From assembly GCA_002633005.1 (NCBI GenBank), contig NMRA01001059.1:14121-62222 (forward strand): a stretch of DNA of 48,102 bases. The letters run 5' to 3'. Shown piece by piece: positions 12,201 through 27,200 of the stretch (positions are counted from its first letter, which is position 1; the number at the start of each line of letters is the position of its first letter). The notes beneath the pieces were generated by a model, which was given only the letters and a program-made list of their open reading frames with translations, did no database searches and was not told where the DNA came from. A program made the position numbers and the translations under genes. The stretch comes from Phoronis australis (Eukaryota > Phoronida > Phoronidae).

Positions 12201-15200
12201 TTTTTAATTCTATGTTTTTGTGGTGCTTTAAGCAACTGATGTATAGGATGTGCTTGTATTATGATGATCACTCACATTTTGCCCCTAGCCTATTGAGGAG
12301 ACAATGACCATGCCTTTCCATTTTGCAAAGTACAACGTACTACATATATGCCCCCTACTGGCCACTTTATGGTACCAATAAACAACCCTAGAAGTATACC
12401 GTATACGGTGCAATTGTGGGCGCATTTCAACGCTCTGCGTTGTTCTTGTCTTGCAACTCAGTTGACATTACAGAAACCAGATTTGGTTTCAACTCCAAAT
12501 TGAGGTTAAATCCAGACATCAATTTGTTCCATTGTTGAGCGTTTCCACACTATTATTTTGACAGACATCATGACACGCAGGCCATTAACCTACCACTGAA
12601 ACCACGTGAAACTATTTTCAACAAAGGGTACTAGAGAACCGAAACCGCACAGATCTATTTTGACATTTTTGTCAGTTGTGTTTCTTTGGATAAAAATTAC
12701 CCTAAACTAAATTTTTACAATGAGGAATTCAATTTCCGAGGTCAAACAGTCAAAAATCACCAGTTTTAATCCAAGATATATCAACTTATTTGAGCCAGCG
12801 TTTTGTTGCCTTGAAGTCATTGTTGCTGTGATAATTCCTCTACTCCAGACAAAAGGAACTTAGATAAGCGTTTCTGATAAGCAGGATTTTTGATGACACT
12901 GATACTTATAGATTTCTACTGACAGAGTACATGCAGCCTTTAAACAGGCTGAGTGTGTAATGCTTTGTTATTGTGTAAAGTTTAACGACATTTAAATGAA
13001 GATGATCTCTACAACATTTTGTTTGATTTTGATATAAACTGCACCAATTACTACCAACAACCAACGCCATCTTCAGAACAAGAACCTTGCACCTTGAAGA
13101 ATGCCCTGAGCCTGCTAATGCATGTCAGTGTTTGAAAAGCTCTTTGAATCCCTCACTACATGATATCTTCAGTGTTTCTGATATTGATGGAAAATGTATT
13201 TGGTTTAAAAGACCAAACGATGTGTTTGAGGCTTGATTCTTGGTTCCTGTAGTAATGATGTTTGGTTCACGTTCAACAATTTTTGCTTTATATTTCAGAA
13301 TTTGCAAAGCGACCTAGTTCAACCGCACAAACATGGTGTCAAACAAGAAAATAAGAAAAAGAATCGTTATGGTAATATCATCCCTTATGACAAGTCACGC
13401 GTTGTCTTGGAAATGCTTCCCAATAACCCACATTCTGACTACGTCAATGCTACCCATATTGTGGTGAGTTTGCTTGCCCATGACATGTAGTACCACTCCA
13501 CTTTGAGTATTGACATGGTTGACCTTGTGAGGTCATAAATAACTGATCTGCCAACAAGAATGGCCCTCTTGCTTTGCTTTAGTGTATACACCATGAATAA
13601 TTCACTGACAAAAAACGCACATTTCTAAAGATATGCAGGAATTTTCCCCCCTGATTCTTCACCTGTCCTCTGAACCGCTTTAACCAGGATCATAGAGTGT
13701 GCGGCGCCAGAGTCGAACACAGTTGTGATGACCACATTTTCTGGTGTGAGCGAAACTCAATTAACCTGTCATAAACTGTAGTAAACTTCCCCATTTGTAT
13801 ATACTAGCAAATTTTCAACAAAATGCATAAACCAATAATTTTCATTAAAATTTAACATTACGGTGGTTTTCAGCTGTAAAAATCAACACAGTATGGTTTT
13901 CAAATTTTAGAAATCAATGAACAAATAAGCTAAAAATTACAAATTTTGGTTACGGATTGAAGAGAAATGACTGTGTGTATTAAAATACTCGGAGGATCGA
14001 CAAATGTTGATCATAATCAACAATATCACATAGTTTATTATTTTAGTATACAACTATAGTAATTAAAAATACATTTACAACAACACACTGTGACCAAATT
14101 TGATGTCAATAGCTTTTAAGACAACACTCATTGCCCAGTCATGTTGAACTGTTTGATTTGAGGAGTAACATGCTACTGGAAAACTGCTGTTTGCGAGAAT
14201 GTGCAAAATAGTGATGAAACACATGTTGTAAAGACTAAGGCTAGCTTCTAAGTTTTACTGACGATCAAAATTTGCCACTTGAAGCACAAATTGAAATCAA
14301 GAGATAGGTACATGGCAAGAAATAAAATGAAGTAGGGTGAGGTATTATAAAAAATAAAATGACGAGTGTATGAAACATGTTTAAAACCAATGATTGTTTG
14401 GGAAGTGCCCCTTTGTCAAGATGAACCCAAGTTGCCATATTTAGTCATTTTGCAATATTTAAAATGTACAAATTCGGAACTGTACTTTCACATTTCAGGC
14501 TGTAACTTTGTGCAAATACCAAAGAATAACAGTTTCTTATGGTCTCACTGTAATGAAGATAGTGCTAGCGATTACCTTTCTGTTTCTTTAGTTCAGTACA
14601 AAGGGTTTGGTGAATAGTGTTATAAAAGGTGTTTGAGGGCAAAGGGAATCTTAGTGGTGACCATTTTAAGCAAGAAATTCTTCACATTTGAACTTTCTCT
14701 ACTGTGTGTGCTGTAATTACACCCAAAATATTGCACGTTTTGCATACAGGCGTATGGAGCTATTCTTCATTAACTGATACAGGCAGAGTTCCTTGTGCAT
14801 AGCCATGTACATAGCCATGTACGTAGCCATGTACGTAGCCATGTACATAACCATGCACTGTCTAAATTGACTGTTCTTTGTGTGTTAACTTTGTTGTTCA
14901 GTCTTTGTACATATCTTGTGAATTGTGTATTAAATAGACAACAGGTCAACATCAACACTTTTTCACGAATACATCGACTTTTATTGGTATGCTGCTTGGA
15001 TATCACTCATCTCACACAGGGTGCATGTGCTTTATTCTGGACATTGCAGCTTCACATATAAGTACATGGGCTTAGATACAACCAGATACATATTGTGTAG
15101 GTATAAAGGATATTCTGTAATAATCTTGAAGAATGTGATGGTGTCTTCAGAAATATCCTGTCATTAAGCAAAGTTTCGGCCAAAGTCTTCTGGGCATTAA

Positions 15201-18200
15201 TCTGTTTAAGTGGCAAATCTTGTCTGTGTTCAACCAGCAAACTGATATTTCATTATTCCTGCGACCATGGTTGGCACATTAAAAGACAAGCTATGACAAG
15301 TCTTCTTGTTGAGCTTGGTCTCCAGCAGTAATCAACTGACTGTCCTTTTGAAGCCTTGAAACCACATTCAACGTGCAGATGAGAAAATTGTATGAAAACC
15401 CTCGAGTCGTTTAACTATGAAGGAGTTGTAAAAACAAAATTTTTTTGATTTTATAATCTTCATGCATGTTTCATTATATGAGAAAAAAATTCAATATCAT
15501 TGTAAACTGCATGAGTAACATCTCAGTAAATTTTCATCCAATTCTGAGATGGTGACCTGACACCCTCTGGGTGATTTCATGTGGATGTTGTTCTAAATAC
15601 TTCAATCAAAAGGATCTTCGTTTCGTTGAACAATCAATTGCCACTTCTATTCTTGTTTATGTTTAAGTTTAAAGTTGTACTGTAAACAGTGAGTAGACAG
15701 AAACAGTACCAATGCCGAGACTTTGCAAAATGACATAAGGAACTGTGGACTCGTTTAAATTGGTAGATAATTTAGGGCGGTCGAGCAAAATAGTCAGTCC
15801 ATACCTAACCTTTCGCATTGCGCTTATGTTATCGGTCAACGCTCATTAGTTTGATCTTTTCAAGCATATTATCTTTAGTGCTGTACTAAATTTAGAGTGG
15901 TATCAATCACTGTACGCACTAGGTCTAAAATTCTTGTTGTTGAGAAAAAGTCGTACTAAATCTGTAATGCGAAAAACCCTTAAGGAACAGCTAGTGGTCA
16001 AAATCAAAATCAGTTGTTATAACTAAAACAGAAGCTCACCAACTTTTAACAAAACATGTGACGCCAACAAAATTTTATTTTCGGGTTATTACGTTGAACA
16101 TGATGAGGACCAAATTTAATCTTTCACCATTTCAAGTTGTGTTTTGAAGCCCTTTAACGTGGGCGGCGCACCATAGGGGGCTTTTTTCAGTGCTACGCCA
16201 CACATGGTCTATAGGCGGTGCACCACCAGGGGGGTTTAAGGGGGCTTTAGCACTTTTTTCAGTGCTGCGCCGCCCATATTTAAAAGGTGAAAAGTGTGTA
16301 CTGTTGACAATTGCTTTTGTACAAAATTGGTGATGTATGATAACCTGTTGTGGCCCAGTTAATGTAGCCTGAGTTTTGACTAAAGATGAACTGTTAATAG
16401 GGTTGTACCACATATTCCTAGAATGTTCATATCTCACTACTCCCAGGAGGTTTTGTTGTTACTACAGTAAATAAGTAAATCTACCGTGTCGAATTGTGTT
16501 GGAATGTTGTTCTGTTAGTTGTGTTGTCAGTGTTTCACTTTATGTTAACTCGCTGTTTTTGTATCTTTGCAGGATTTTAACAATGTCGCGAGTTATATCG
16601 CTTCTCAAGGTATTTCATTTATTAAACTTTGCCATCATATCCATACTGGTTCAATATTCAAGTTTATTAATACACAGTACTTTGAAGTAAAATTTGTGTC
16701 AGTTTTTGCAACAGAGATCTTAGACTTGTATTGTTACATACCTGGTTCTCATTGCTGTCATTGCAGAATGATTATCAATATTTTGATCATAGTTTACCCA
16801 ATGAACGTAGCAAAAATTTCAGTGTGTACAGAAGGTACAGTTTTGACTGTTCCTTTCCCTTAAATATTACTTAGTGTTTATTGTTTATTTTTACTCGTTT
16901 TACATATTGACTTCATAGGATCCTAATTAGTGGTGAGCTATTTACTTTGAATTTTACTGCCTTCAATAGATTGATAATTTATGTGTTTGAGATGAAATGT
17001 GACAAGGGTTGGTTTTTGCCATTTCTAGGCCCCAATTCTTATACTGTGGATGACTTTATGCGTATGGTTTGGGAGACAAGAACCAACAGAATTGTGATGT
17101 TGACTAATCTGGTGGAGAGTGGAAAGGTTTGTCCAATGTTTGTTATTTTCAGTGTGTTTCACTTTAATTGTCTACATTTTTCACTACTGCTTAAGCCCTG
17201 CTATCCAGTGATTTAAATAAAATAATATTCCCTATATGTATTCCTACAGTTTTATTAAACAAAGCTATTTGAGGTGACATTTTTCCACTTACCACTTGAA
17301 ACTCAGCTTATAAACTTGACAACTCAACCACGGCAAAAAGTACTAAATGAGTGTGAACATAGTGCTATCAGTTTTGCCATTGCAAGTGGGCTTCATATGA
17401 ATTACAAGTCATCTGCTTGTCAACAGGAAAACATTGATGTAAAGAGATTTTCGAGATGATTTTCTATGTTTAGGTTGCATGTGACATGTAAATGCACTCC
17501 AAAGTGATATAATATGAATTATTCAATGAATGAAAATAATGATTTGGTTACTTACAAGTTGCTTAATGTCTCAGTATGCTCTTGGTTCCCCCTTTTTGCT
17601 ACAGGGGGTCTTAAGTGGCTACTTATGTCGCTAAGTGGTCAGGCAAGTGGCTGTTTCGACTAGTTCACCTATAGTAAAAGATTTACATGTATCTAACCTA
17701 CAGCGCAAATGTGAAAAGTACTGGCCAAATTTGGGGACGACCAAAGCTCACGGCGACATTAGTGTGACTCTCATACAGGAAGATGTGTTACCTGAGTACA
17801 CGATCAGGACCTTGTCTTTCACTGTAAGTTATTTTTGCTTGACATTTTCAAGATGACAGAAATTATCTCCCAAGATCAGTAATTATCTCCCTTGGTACTT
17901 TATTTACCATAAGAGGTGTGTTACAGCAGCTGCTGTTATCGTATTGTTTTTCGAAAGACAATAACAATGTCAAGTCAGTTTCTGTTGGGAAATGAGTTCC
18001 AGTGTAATCTCTTCAGCTTGTCAAAGACATGGCATCCTTCTGGGTCTGGAATGATTTTAAATATTGAGTAAATATTTCATTTGTGAAAAATGGGTGAAGG
18101 TTGATAATAACCATACTCAAATCAGTGTGTTTGATGTGCAATGTCTGCTACATGTGTTTTACTTGGAAAGGAATGGGTAATTTTTTTAGAATGTTCTTGT

Positions 18201-21200
18201 ATATTTTGCAGAAATTTGACGAGCTAAGACAAGTTAAGCAATTTCATTTCACTGTATGGCCAGATCATGGTGTTCCTAAGGTAGCTACGTCTCTACTCAA
18301 CTTCAGACGTAAAGTGCACTTGCAGGATGGCACAAGTGAAGGACCAGTTGTTGTGCACTGCAGGTAAGTTGTAGAGAAAACACACCTTTATTTTCAATAA
18401 CACTGGAAATAAATGTGCAACTTAAGTATGATTTTTCTGGTAGATCTTCTCTATCTTCTCTTGCCATATATTTACATTCAATTTGGTTTTAATGTGCATG
18501 TCATACAGTTTTTAACCACTACAAGACCTGACATTGGCAATACCTGTTCATTTGACTATATGCTGCCAGTGGAATGTTAACAAAAGAACGTCAGTCAAAG
18601 NNNNNNNNNNNNNNNNNNNNNNNNNNNNNNNNNNNNNNNNNNNNNNNNNNNNNNNNNNNNNNNNNNNNNNNNNNNNNNNNNNNNNNNNNNNNNNNNNNNN
18701 NNNNNNNNNNNNNNNNNNNNNNNNNNNNNNNNNNNNNNNNNNNNNNNNNNNNNNNNNNNNNNNNNNNNNNNNNNNNNNNNNNNNNNNNNNNNNNNNNNNN
18801 NNNNNNNNNNNNNNNNNNNNNNNNNNNNNNNNNNNNNNNNNNNNNNNNNNNNNNNNNNNNNNNNNNNNNNNNNNNNNNNNNNNNNNNNNNNNNNNNNNNN
18901 NNNNNNNNNNNNNNNNNNNNNNNNNNNNNNNNNNNNNNNNNNNNNNNNNNNNNNNNNNNNNNNNNNNNNNNNNNNNNNNNNNNNNNNNNNNNNNNNNNNN
19001 NNNNNNNNNNNNNNNNNNNNNNNNNNNNNNNNNNNNNNNNNNNNNNNNNNNNNNNNNNNNNNNNNNNNNNNNNNNNNNNNNNNNNNNNNNNNNNNNNNNN
19101 NNNNNNNNNNNNNNNNNNNNNNNNNNNNNNNNNNNNNNNNNNNNNNNNNNNNNNNNNNNNNNNNNNNNNNNNNNNNNNNNNNNNNNNNNNNNNNNNNNNN
19201 NNNNNNNNNNNNNNNNNNNNNNNNNNNNNNNNNNNNNNNNNNNTATATTTTGCAGAAATTTGACGAGCTAAGACAAGTTAAGCAATTTCATTTCACTGTA
19301 TGGCCAGATCATGGTGTTCCTAAGGTAGCTACGTCTCTACTCAACTTCAGACGTAAAGTGCACTTGCAGGATGGCACAAGTGAAGGACCAGTTGTTGTGC
19401 ACTGCAGGTAAGTTGTAGAGAAAATACACCTTTGTTTTCAATAACACTGGAAATAAATGTGCAACTTAAGTATGATTTTTTTGGTAGATCTTCTCTATCT
19501 TCTCTTGCCATATATTTACATTCAATTTGGTTTTAATGTGCATGTCATACAGTTTTTAACCACTACAAGACCTGACATTGGCAATACCTGTTCATTTGAC
19601 TATATGCTGCCAGTGGAATGTTAACAAAAGAACGTCAGTCAAAGTAAATACAATAGTCTGGGAGGTTGTAAAATGGCCAGCAGTACTTCTGATCACTAAA
19701 ATATGAATATCGCCGTAGTAATATGCTTGTCTGGAAGTGAGTACCTTCAATAGATAAAATGTATTGTACACCCACAATGCTTCACTTCAGTCAAGTACTC
19801 TTTTCCAACCTGGTAACAACTTTTATACATCATATTTATAATACATATATTTTGGGTTCTTATTCTAGTTTGTATTTACATAGCTATTTTTTGTGACACA
19901 CTTATGTCCCGTAACATGACCGACCTGTGACAGGTGTAAATTCACCATCGCTTGAAGGAATTGGTTTCCTGAATATGAACACAATAATAACCCATGGAAT
20001 TCAGTGGTCTACCATGGGGTGCCTGCAGTCATGTTGATAATCCCTTGCGATTCTCCAACAACATCGCGAATTATGTGCCTGTTCAGGGCAGCCAGTAAAA
20101 GTACTTATCTGTAACAAATGTTATAGTCTCTGTAATCAGATTACTTGCAAAAAATTAAGTATCGTAGGAATTTTAAATTTTCTTGTGAGGTTAGGAAATG
20201 GAGGTTTTGTAAATGTAAATTTGGGTGTCATCAGAGGGTAAGAATCATGATCTGTCGAATTTTATGATTCTTTAATTAGCTAGTGTCCTATTTTGAGGGG
20301 GTAATTGAATATTCGTACTTAGTGTTTCAGGTTTGATAGGATATTGGCACAAAAGTTCATGAACTTCAGATTCGCATTGTTAATATCCTTACTGTTGTTT
20401 GAGATGCTCTCACAAAATTTTGGATGAATACTGAAAATGCATGACTTGTCTTGGTTTTCACTTCTTTCCTGCTTTAGAATATATTTCAGAATAACGTCAC
20501 CACTGGTTTTTGTAGAGAATATTAGTCAACTAAGACACTTGTAACTTGGTTACTCATACACAATAAAACCTTGCTGTTCCAGTTTACATGCAGTTTGTCA
20601 ACTGGTCAGACATCTTTTAGCTGCCCCCACTCCAGTTCATTTACCTTTTGTACTGTGCTATGTAGTGAACCTCTTGGCTACTTACTTGTCTCCATTTTGT
20701 GTCCCTATTCTATAATGTCTTGCAGTGCTGGAGTTGGTAGGACGGGGACGTACATTGCATTGGACTTGTTGCTGGTACAACACAGGGCTGATGATATGGT
20801 TGACGTGTTTGGCTGTGTAGAATTCTTACGGAATCAACGGGTCAATATGGTCCAAACGCCGGTAACGGCCTTGATGGTTCCTTTGCATAACTTTCAATTG
20901 TCACCAGACGTATCATATGCAATTTAAAGTGTTAGAATTAGAAATATGAAGGTTTGACACAATGTCTGCCAATTTGTGTTGGGGCGGGTTATTTGCTAAA
21001 AGTCAATTGTGTATGTAAACTTGTTTTGAAACGAATGTGACAGTTAACTCCATGTGAGATTAACCAAAAAATTAGTAGTCTTGACTCCCTTGGTTGTTGA
21101 TGCAAACATCGTTCTTGTAAGGTACTGACTCGTTGTGCTAAAAACTTTGTTCAAGTAAAAAATCTGCACTGCTCTGTGAGTACTAAACGTTACTAGAAAT

Positions 21201-24200
21201 TCAACTCAAAAATTGACCAATTACCTTTCATGAAATTTAAAAGCTTACTCAAAGTTTGTCATACAATTTATCAGGGTATTGTTAAAAACATTTAGTTATT
21301 TTGTGTTCGTAATGAAGAGGGTTAATTTTTACCAGAGAAGAACACTTGCGGAAGACCTTACACATTATTGGCTCTGTCAACCCTTCAAAGTTGGGTCAAG
21401 CATAAGTATCCTTCATTGTTAAAGGTTTGTATTCAGAGGTGTGAGTCTATTGTCCTGTGTAAAGTTCACCTTAAATGTGACTTTTGTAGAGTCAGTACCA
21501 CTTCCTGCATAATGCTGTGGCAGAGGCCATTAGATGTGGTGAGACTGCAATAGAGTGTGCAAGTGCCTCTACTACCATACCTGCATTAATGACTAAGAAT
21601 CAACAGACAGGCAAGAGTACACTGGACTTACAGTTTGAGGTGAGACGAGAGATGTGATGGAAGGTGTAATGAAATACTGTGTGCCAAAGCGCATGCCCTT
21701 TTATCACGTGTCTTCATTACGTGGATGCATTATGCCGTCATCTCCGTCCGTCCGGCATCCAGCATCCGGCGTCCGTCCGGTGTTCGTTGCTCTATCTCCA
21801 AAACCCTGTCACGTATGTCCATGTAATTTTGCACATGTGCTCCTTTCATAGATGCAACGGCATGAGCAAACTTTCGGTCAGGTCCGACTACCGGTGTGCC
21901 CCCTAGTGGCAATTTCAATTTTTTATGTTTACCTCTGTTTCTTCAAATGTCCTCAACATATCTTCATAAAATAAGGCATATAGGGATCTATTAGTGAGAT
22001 GACACTATCTTCTTGTTTTTGGATGGATTTGACGTATGTTGCGCCACCTAGTGGCCATTTTTACTGTTTTCGAGTCTGTTTTTGGCGTCCACCCCGTTAT
22101 CAACCAAACTGCTTTAAGTATGATTGTGAAAATTGGCATGTATGTTCTTACTATGAAGAGGATGACTCATGATGATTTTCCGACGACTTCGAATACAGTG
22201 GCGCATCCTAGTGGCAATTTGTTTTTTTTTGCACTCATGGCTGTATCTCCTAAATGTAGTTATATGATGTTGAAAATGAACGATGATCACTTTCGGATGG
22301 ATCTGCCTGTATCTTTAAGGTCCTCAACGATTTTCATAAAATTTGGAATATGAGAATCTATTGGTGAGATGAAGCTATCCTCCTATTTTCGGATGAAATC
22401 GAGGTATTTTGCACCACTTAGTGGCTATTTTTGAGTGTTTTTTGGCATCCACCCCTCTGTCAACCATACCATTCAAAGGATGATTGTGAACATTGGCTTT
22501 CTCAGTGTGAAAAGGACAGTTGATGATGACAACTTCGACTACTGTGGCGCCTCCTAGTGGTAGTTTTGTTTTGCGCCCATAGCTTAGCTGTATCTCCTAA
22601 ACCCCCTGCAGTATCTTTATTAAATATAGTAAGTGTATTTATATGAAGCTAACAGCAGACGACGTCTTTCAGGCGGAGCCAAAGAATGCTGTGCCCCCTA
22701 GTGGCAATTTTATTTTTCCCGTTTTCCTTTGTTTCTCTGAAGTTCCTTGAATAGATTTTTATTAAAGATTCGGTGGTATGTTCCCATTTTCGCTTGGATT
22801 GAACGTTTTTGCTCCATCTAGTAGTCATTTTATATTACAAATAATTCTAGGAGCACCCCGTTTTCAGTGTATTTGTGTGCACATTTCAACGTTCCGCATT
22901 GGTCTTGTAATACTATAAGTTGTCCAGCTCCAGTATGACTTGCCTAGTTATACCGTGCAGCCAGCTGCTGTTATACTGTGTGCACTCATGTAGCGGATGG
23001 ACTTGTGTAAGCCTGGAGTAATGTGTATTCGAGTTTGTTGGCTAAACCTGTTATTTTGATTGCTATCTAGCAACATGCTGAATTATGACACTATTGTTCC
23101 CATCAAAATGAAAAGAAGACCTTTTGAATCCTGGTATAGCTGCTGCCAGCCCCCTGTTAACCTGAAACTGGTAAGGGTTGAGTAAAAAATCGTACGTCAT
23201 TTTTGCTCATCTCATTTTCATTTTTGAAAAAGTGAGCATCTAAAAAATATGGCACCACAAACTCAGTTTTTTGAAAAACCATAGACCAGAACCAATTGTG
23301 TTTTTGGCCTTGTCGTGAGTACTTAAAGCAGGGAATAAAAATATTGAATATTGTTCTACATGATCAATTGAATGCTGATTTGGTTGTAAAGCATGATTTA
23401 GTCAAAGAGTTGCACTTTCAGTTCAACTGTGAAAACTTTGTGGATACTTGCAGTTACTTCAAAAAGTGCGCACACTAGAGGTCTCTGAAGCTGATCACCA
23501 TGATCCTGATGACCCAATTATAATAGCTGGTCTCATGGACGACAACGTTGACAAGAATAGGGACAAATCTATTTATCCAAGTAAGTGTTCCTGTCCTTCA
23601 ATGCAGAAAGTCAACAACTGTGCTTGCACACGAGGTTCACCATTGCCATATTCATGCAGTNTGAGGCATGTTTCTCCAAGAGTATTGACTTTTGTCTTTA
23701 GATAAAGCTCTTAGTCTATACATGGCATGACAGGTTTGTGAAAATCAGGCTAAGGGCTGGAAATCAGAAAATCTGTCTACATTCTGAAGACAAGAGAACG
23801 AAATCTGTAGTTTTCTTGAACACGCAGAAAACAAAATGTTTTGAGGAGTGCAAAAGACAAAACATTGACTTTTGGTTATTCATAGCCGGATTTCTGACTT
23901 TTGACAAAAGCCAGAAGACAAAAGCCAGCAGGTTGTTAGAGAAACGGGCTCCATAGTGTGATTTTGTTTGAGAAACAGTCTCCATAGTGTGATTTTGTTA
24001 TTCTTCAGCTAATGCTAACCGGCCAATTTTGATGACACCAATGAAAGACAGAGGGGACTATATCAATGCTACATTTGTCGGAGTAAGTATCTTTTGAAGT
24101 TTTATTGGGTTTTGTATCTTCTGTTATCTTTTGCACTTCATATAATTAGACATGTTTTAACATATTAAAATATGTGGATTCATATTACAGCCATCTCTGC

Positions 24201-27200
24201 TGGTGTCCAGGCATCCGCTGCTGTGTCTCCTGATCTGTTGCAAGATCTTCAAGAGAGTTTGCAGATGTGTTGTATTTTATCTGCTTCAGTAGCTACTAAG
24301 CTTCTTGGTGTGTCTTTGTAAAATTTGATACATTTCTTCCCACTGAGGGTAGCGTGGTCGACATTGCCTTTCGAAAAATCCCCCAGTGGCAATTTTTTTT
24401 TGTTGTTGCCAGTTCGTTGATAGACCTTCATGAATTTGTTTTATGTGGTCCAGTTAAGAAGGACGTGGCTGGTGCTGATTTTTTGGACGAGTCTCACTGC
24501 TGTCACATAGTTGCGGAAATTAAGAGTTTCTTTCTGTATGCTTTTTTTCATCCTGTATTTTTGTTTCTGCTTTTGGTGGATGCCTCCCTGCCTGCAAATG
24601 TGCTTGAAAATAATCTTAAATGATGGCTGTTGTGTACTTATTGAGGAGAACGTAGCTGACATTAATTTTTGGACCATTCTATGGTAGCGCCTCCTGGTGG
24701 ATTGCATGTCTGCTGTTGTATATTGGGTGGTTAAGCAGCGTAAACGCAGTCAGAAGAATTAAGAAATTAAAACGAGCTCATTTCTGTTACCGGAAAAAAT
24801 GCACAACCCACTTTGCTCATGCATACTTTAATTTTCAAATGTAAATATCTGGTTACAGGCAAATCGGATAAATAAACTAATAAACTAAATGAGGAATTCT
24901 CCCACATTTCAGGAAGGGTTCAGAGGATGAGGAGCCCAGTTAGGTCACTTTCACCTTGCAGTAATACAGGACACCCTAAATACATCAGTGTGGTATAACA
25001 TGCTTCCTTCACATTCAGTCATTGTTCCTTACACTCAACAAAATGTTCAAACATTATGACCACTATATGCTAATCATGAACCTTCTGTCGTGTTGATAGT
25101 TGGTCCTTCTGACATCTTTATTTTATATGGTTTCCAGGACAACGTTATAATGACACAGATGCCATATCCTGATGACATCGTTGACTTTTGGAGAATGGTC
25201 TACGATCATGACGTTGATGTCATTGTCATGCTGAATGAACTGGACAGACATGATAGTGTAAGACATCTTTCATGTTCATTTGGAAGCATGGACAGCTGCA
25301 CAGTTGTGTGTTGTAAATGACAGAAACCATGGTTCTTGTAGAGTGCTGATGTTATTGTATGGGTGCACTGTAGAGTGTTGTTGTTATTGTATGGGTGCTC
25401 TGTAGAGTGCTGTTGTTATTGTATGGGTACACTGTAGAGGGCTATTGTTATTGTATGGGTGCACTGTAGAGGGCTGTTGTTATTGTATGGGTGCTCTGTA
25501 GAGTGCTGTTGTTATTGTATGGGTACACTGTAGAGGGCTGTTGTTATTGTATGGGTGCACTGTAGAGTGTTGTTGTTATTGTATGGGTACACTGTAGAGA
25601 ATAATGTAAGATTTTTTATTAGATCTCATTTTTTTTGAAGTATTTTCCAGTAATCAAATCTGTAAAATCACTTTTCAGAAAAGGATTTATTGGATATATC
25701 ATTCACCAAATAAGCACCCATGCCACCATAAGCGCCCCCCCCCTACGTTTTCAGACTTTGCTAAATAAGTGCCCACTCCATGAACGCCATGTACATGCGA
25801 AAAATGCCTTACCTACAGTTCTAAAATTCTGCAGTAACGTCTTCAATTTGTCAAGAAGATTTGACAGTCCTGAAAAAATCATTGTGTGTGTAAATTGTAG
25901 ACCACGAGCCTCGCTGCTATGTTGGTATTTAGCCGTGACTATGGACTTCAAAAAGAATGCAAGCGCAAATCAAAGACTAATAAAACTTGACATTTGTTCA
26001 GTTAAAAGCACGTGGCCAGGAAGCGCGCGCTGTAAGTACCTGTCATGGAAGATTAGTCTTCGGGAACTATCCATGAAACGGGTAGCATAGCATCGGCAAG
26101 AAATAATGGTACTGGCACTTATTTTCGAAAGTATCTAATACCATAAAAAAGTTTGTGTTATTTTTAAGGGGGAATTATTAAATTAGTCGTAATTGGTGTT
26201 TCTAAAGTCAAAACGACTCACTATAGTGAACACTTCTGCACCCTTACACCCCCCGAATCTCCGGCGACTCAATGACATCAGTCTTACTCAGACAATTCTT
26301 GAACTTTTTTAGCAGATGAGATCAACAAGTGCTAAATAAAACGTGTTCTGCTTTACTGCTCGTCTTAATTTCCTTAGTTACAAACACCTAGATCGCTATA
26401 TCGCGTTTACTCTGGCAAATGAACTCTCATCGGATGACACGCACACAAACTTCGAAACAAACATCACGTGACAACATGTGTGTTCGTCCAGAGGTTTTTC
26501 TTGTGTTGCGGAGTACAATCTAGCGCAGATTTGGACTTAATATGCTGTTACTCCCGACTCCGCAAGAACTTAAAAATCTTAGGGATGCTATTTTGAAATC
26601 TTAAGGAGGACTTCAGGTTATTTGTTGAATCAAAACTATATTTTTACTCAAGAATTCAAGTTGACCTATTGACGATCATGAGGCAGCGACACATCAGTCA
26701 GCGAGTTTTCATGCTGGGATTTTTTGAAAAATGCTCGTAATTTAACAACAAAGTTTGATAGCAATGCACTGCAATTTTGTAAAAACTCTGTCATAGGTTA
26801 CAGATGAGTCACAGAGTGTAAATTTGATGAATTCCAGCTCACGATTTCACCTGTTTCGGAGACCGGGTTTCAACCGCTTTGGGCGAATACGATATCATAC
26901 TAAAAGATTTATTGGATATATTATACTAAAAGATTTAAAACACGTTGGACCATCTAGTATTTTATTAATGCATTGGGTGTAAATAATTGTAAATAATTAT
27001 ATTTTACAGTCTTTGTAATGTCCTGCACTTTAATTGCAACCAACTTTCTTTAGAAATTAATATTTTCAACTCGAATGGCTGTTTGGAAAAATTCCTGATA
27101 AAGAAACTCAAGTTTTACTTAACTCAATTAATGTCAGATTGACAAAAAAGTGAAAAATGAAATTCTGGAAACTTTCTACATTCAGAATATGTATACTTTT

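Larger units (their letters stand above)
13464..16572 (+). other. 3.1-kb intron
   Basis: Mostly AT-rich sequence without recognised features. Exceptions are the 12-bp repeat at 14801-14858 and the GC-rich palindromic block at 16151-16285. Short open frames within it have no similarity I recognise. Confidence 0.6.

Noticed and set aside
18534-19271. Two long open frames made of X
   Set aside because: They run through the N gap and have no sequence content.
19256-19407. Second WPD exon as true duplicate or alternative exon
   Set aside because: The copy ends coincide exactly with the gap borders and the flanking introns are duplicated too; an assembly overlap is far simpler.
25635-26090. 151-residue open frame
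   Set aside because: It begins in the GCCCACCCC-type repeat, has no domain similarity I recognise and lies in an intron.
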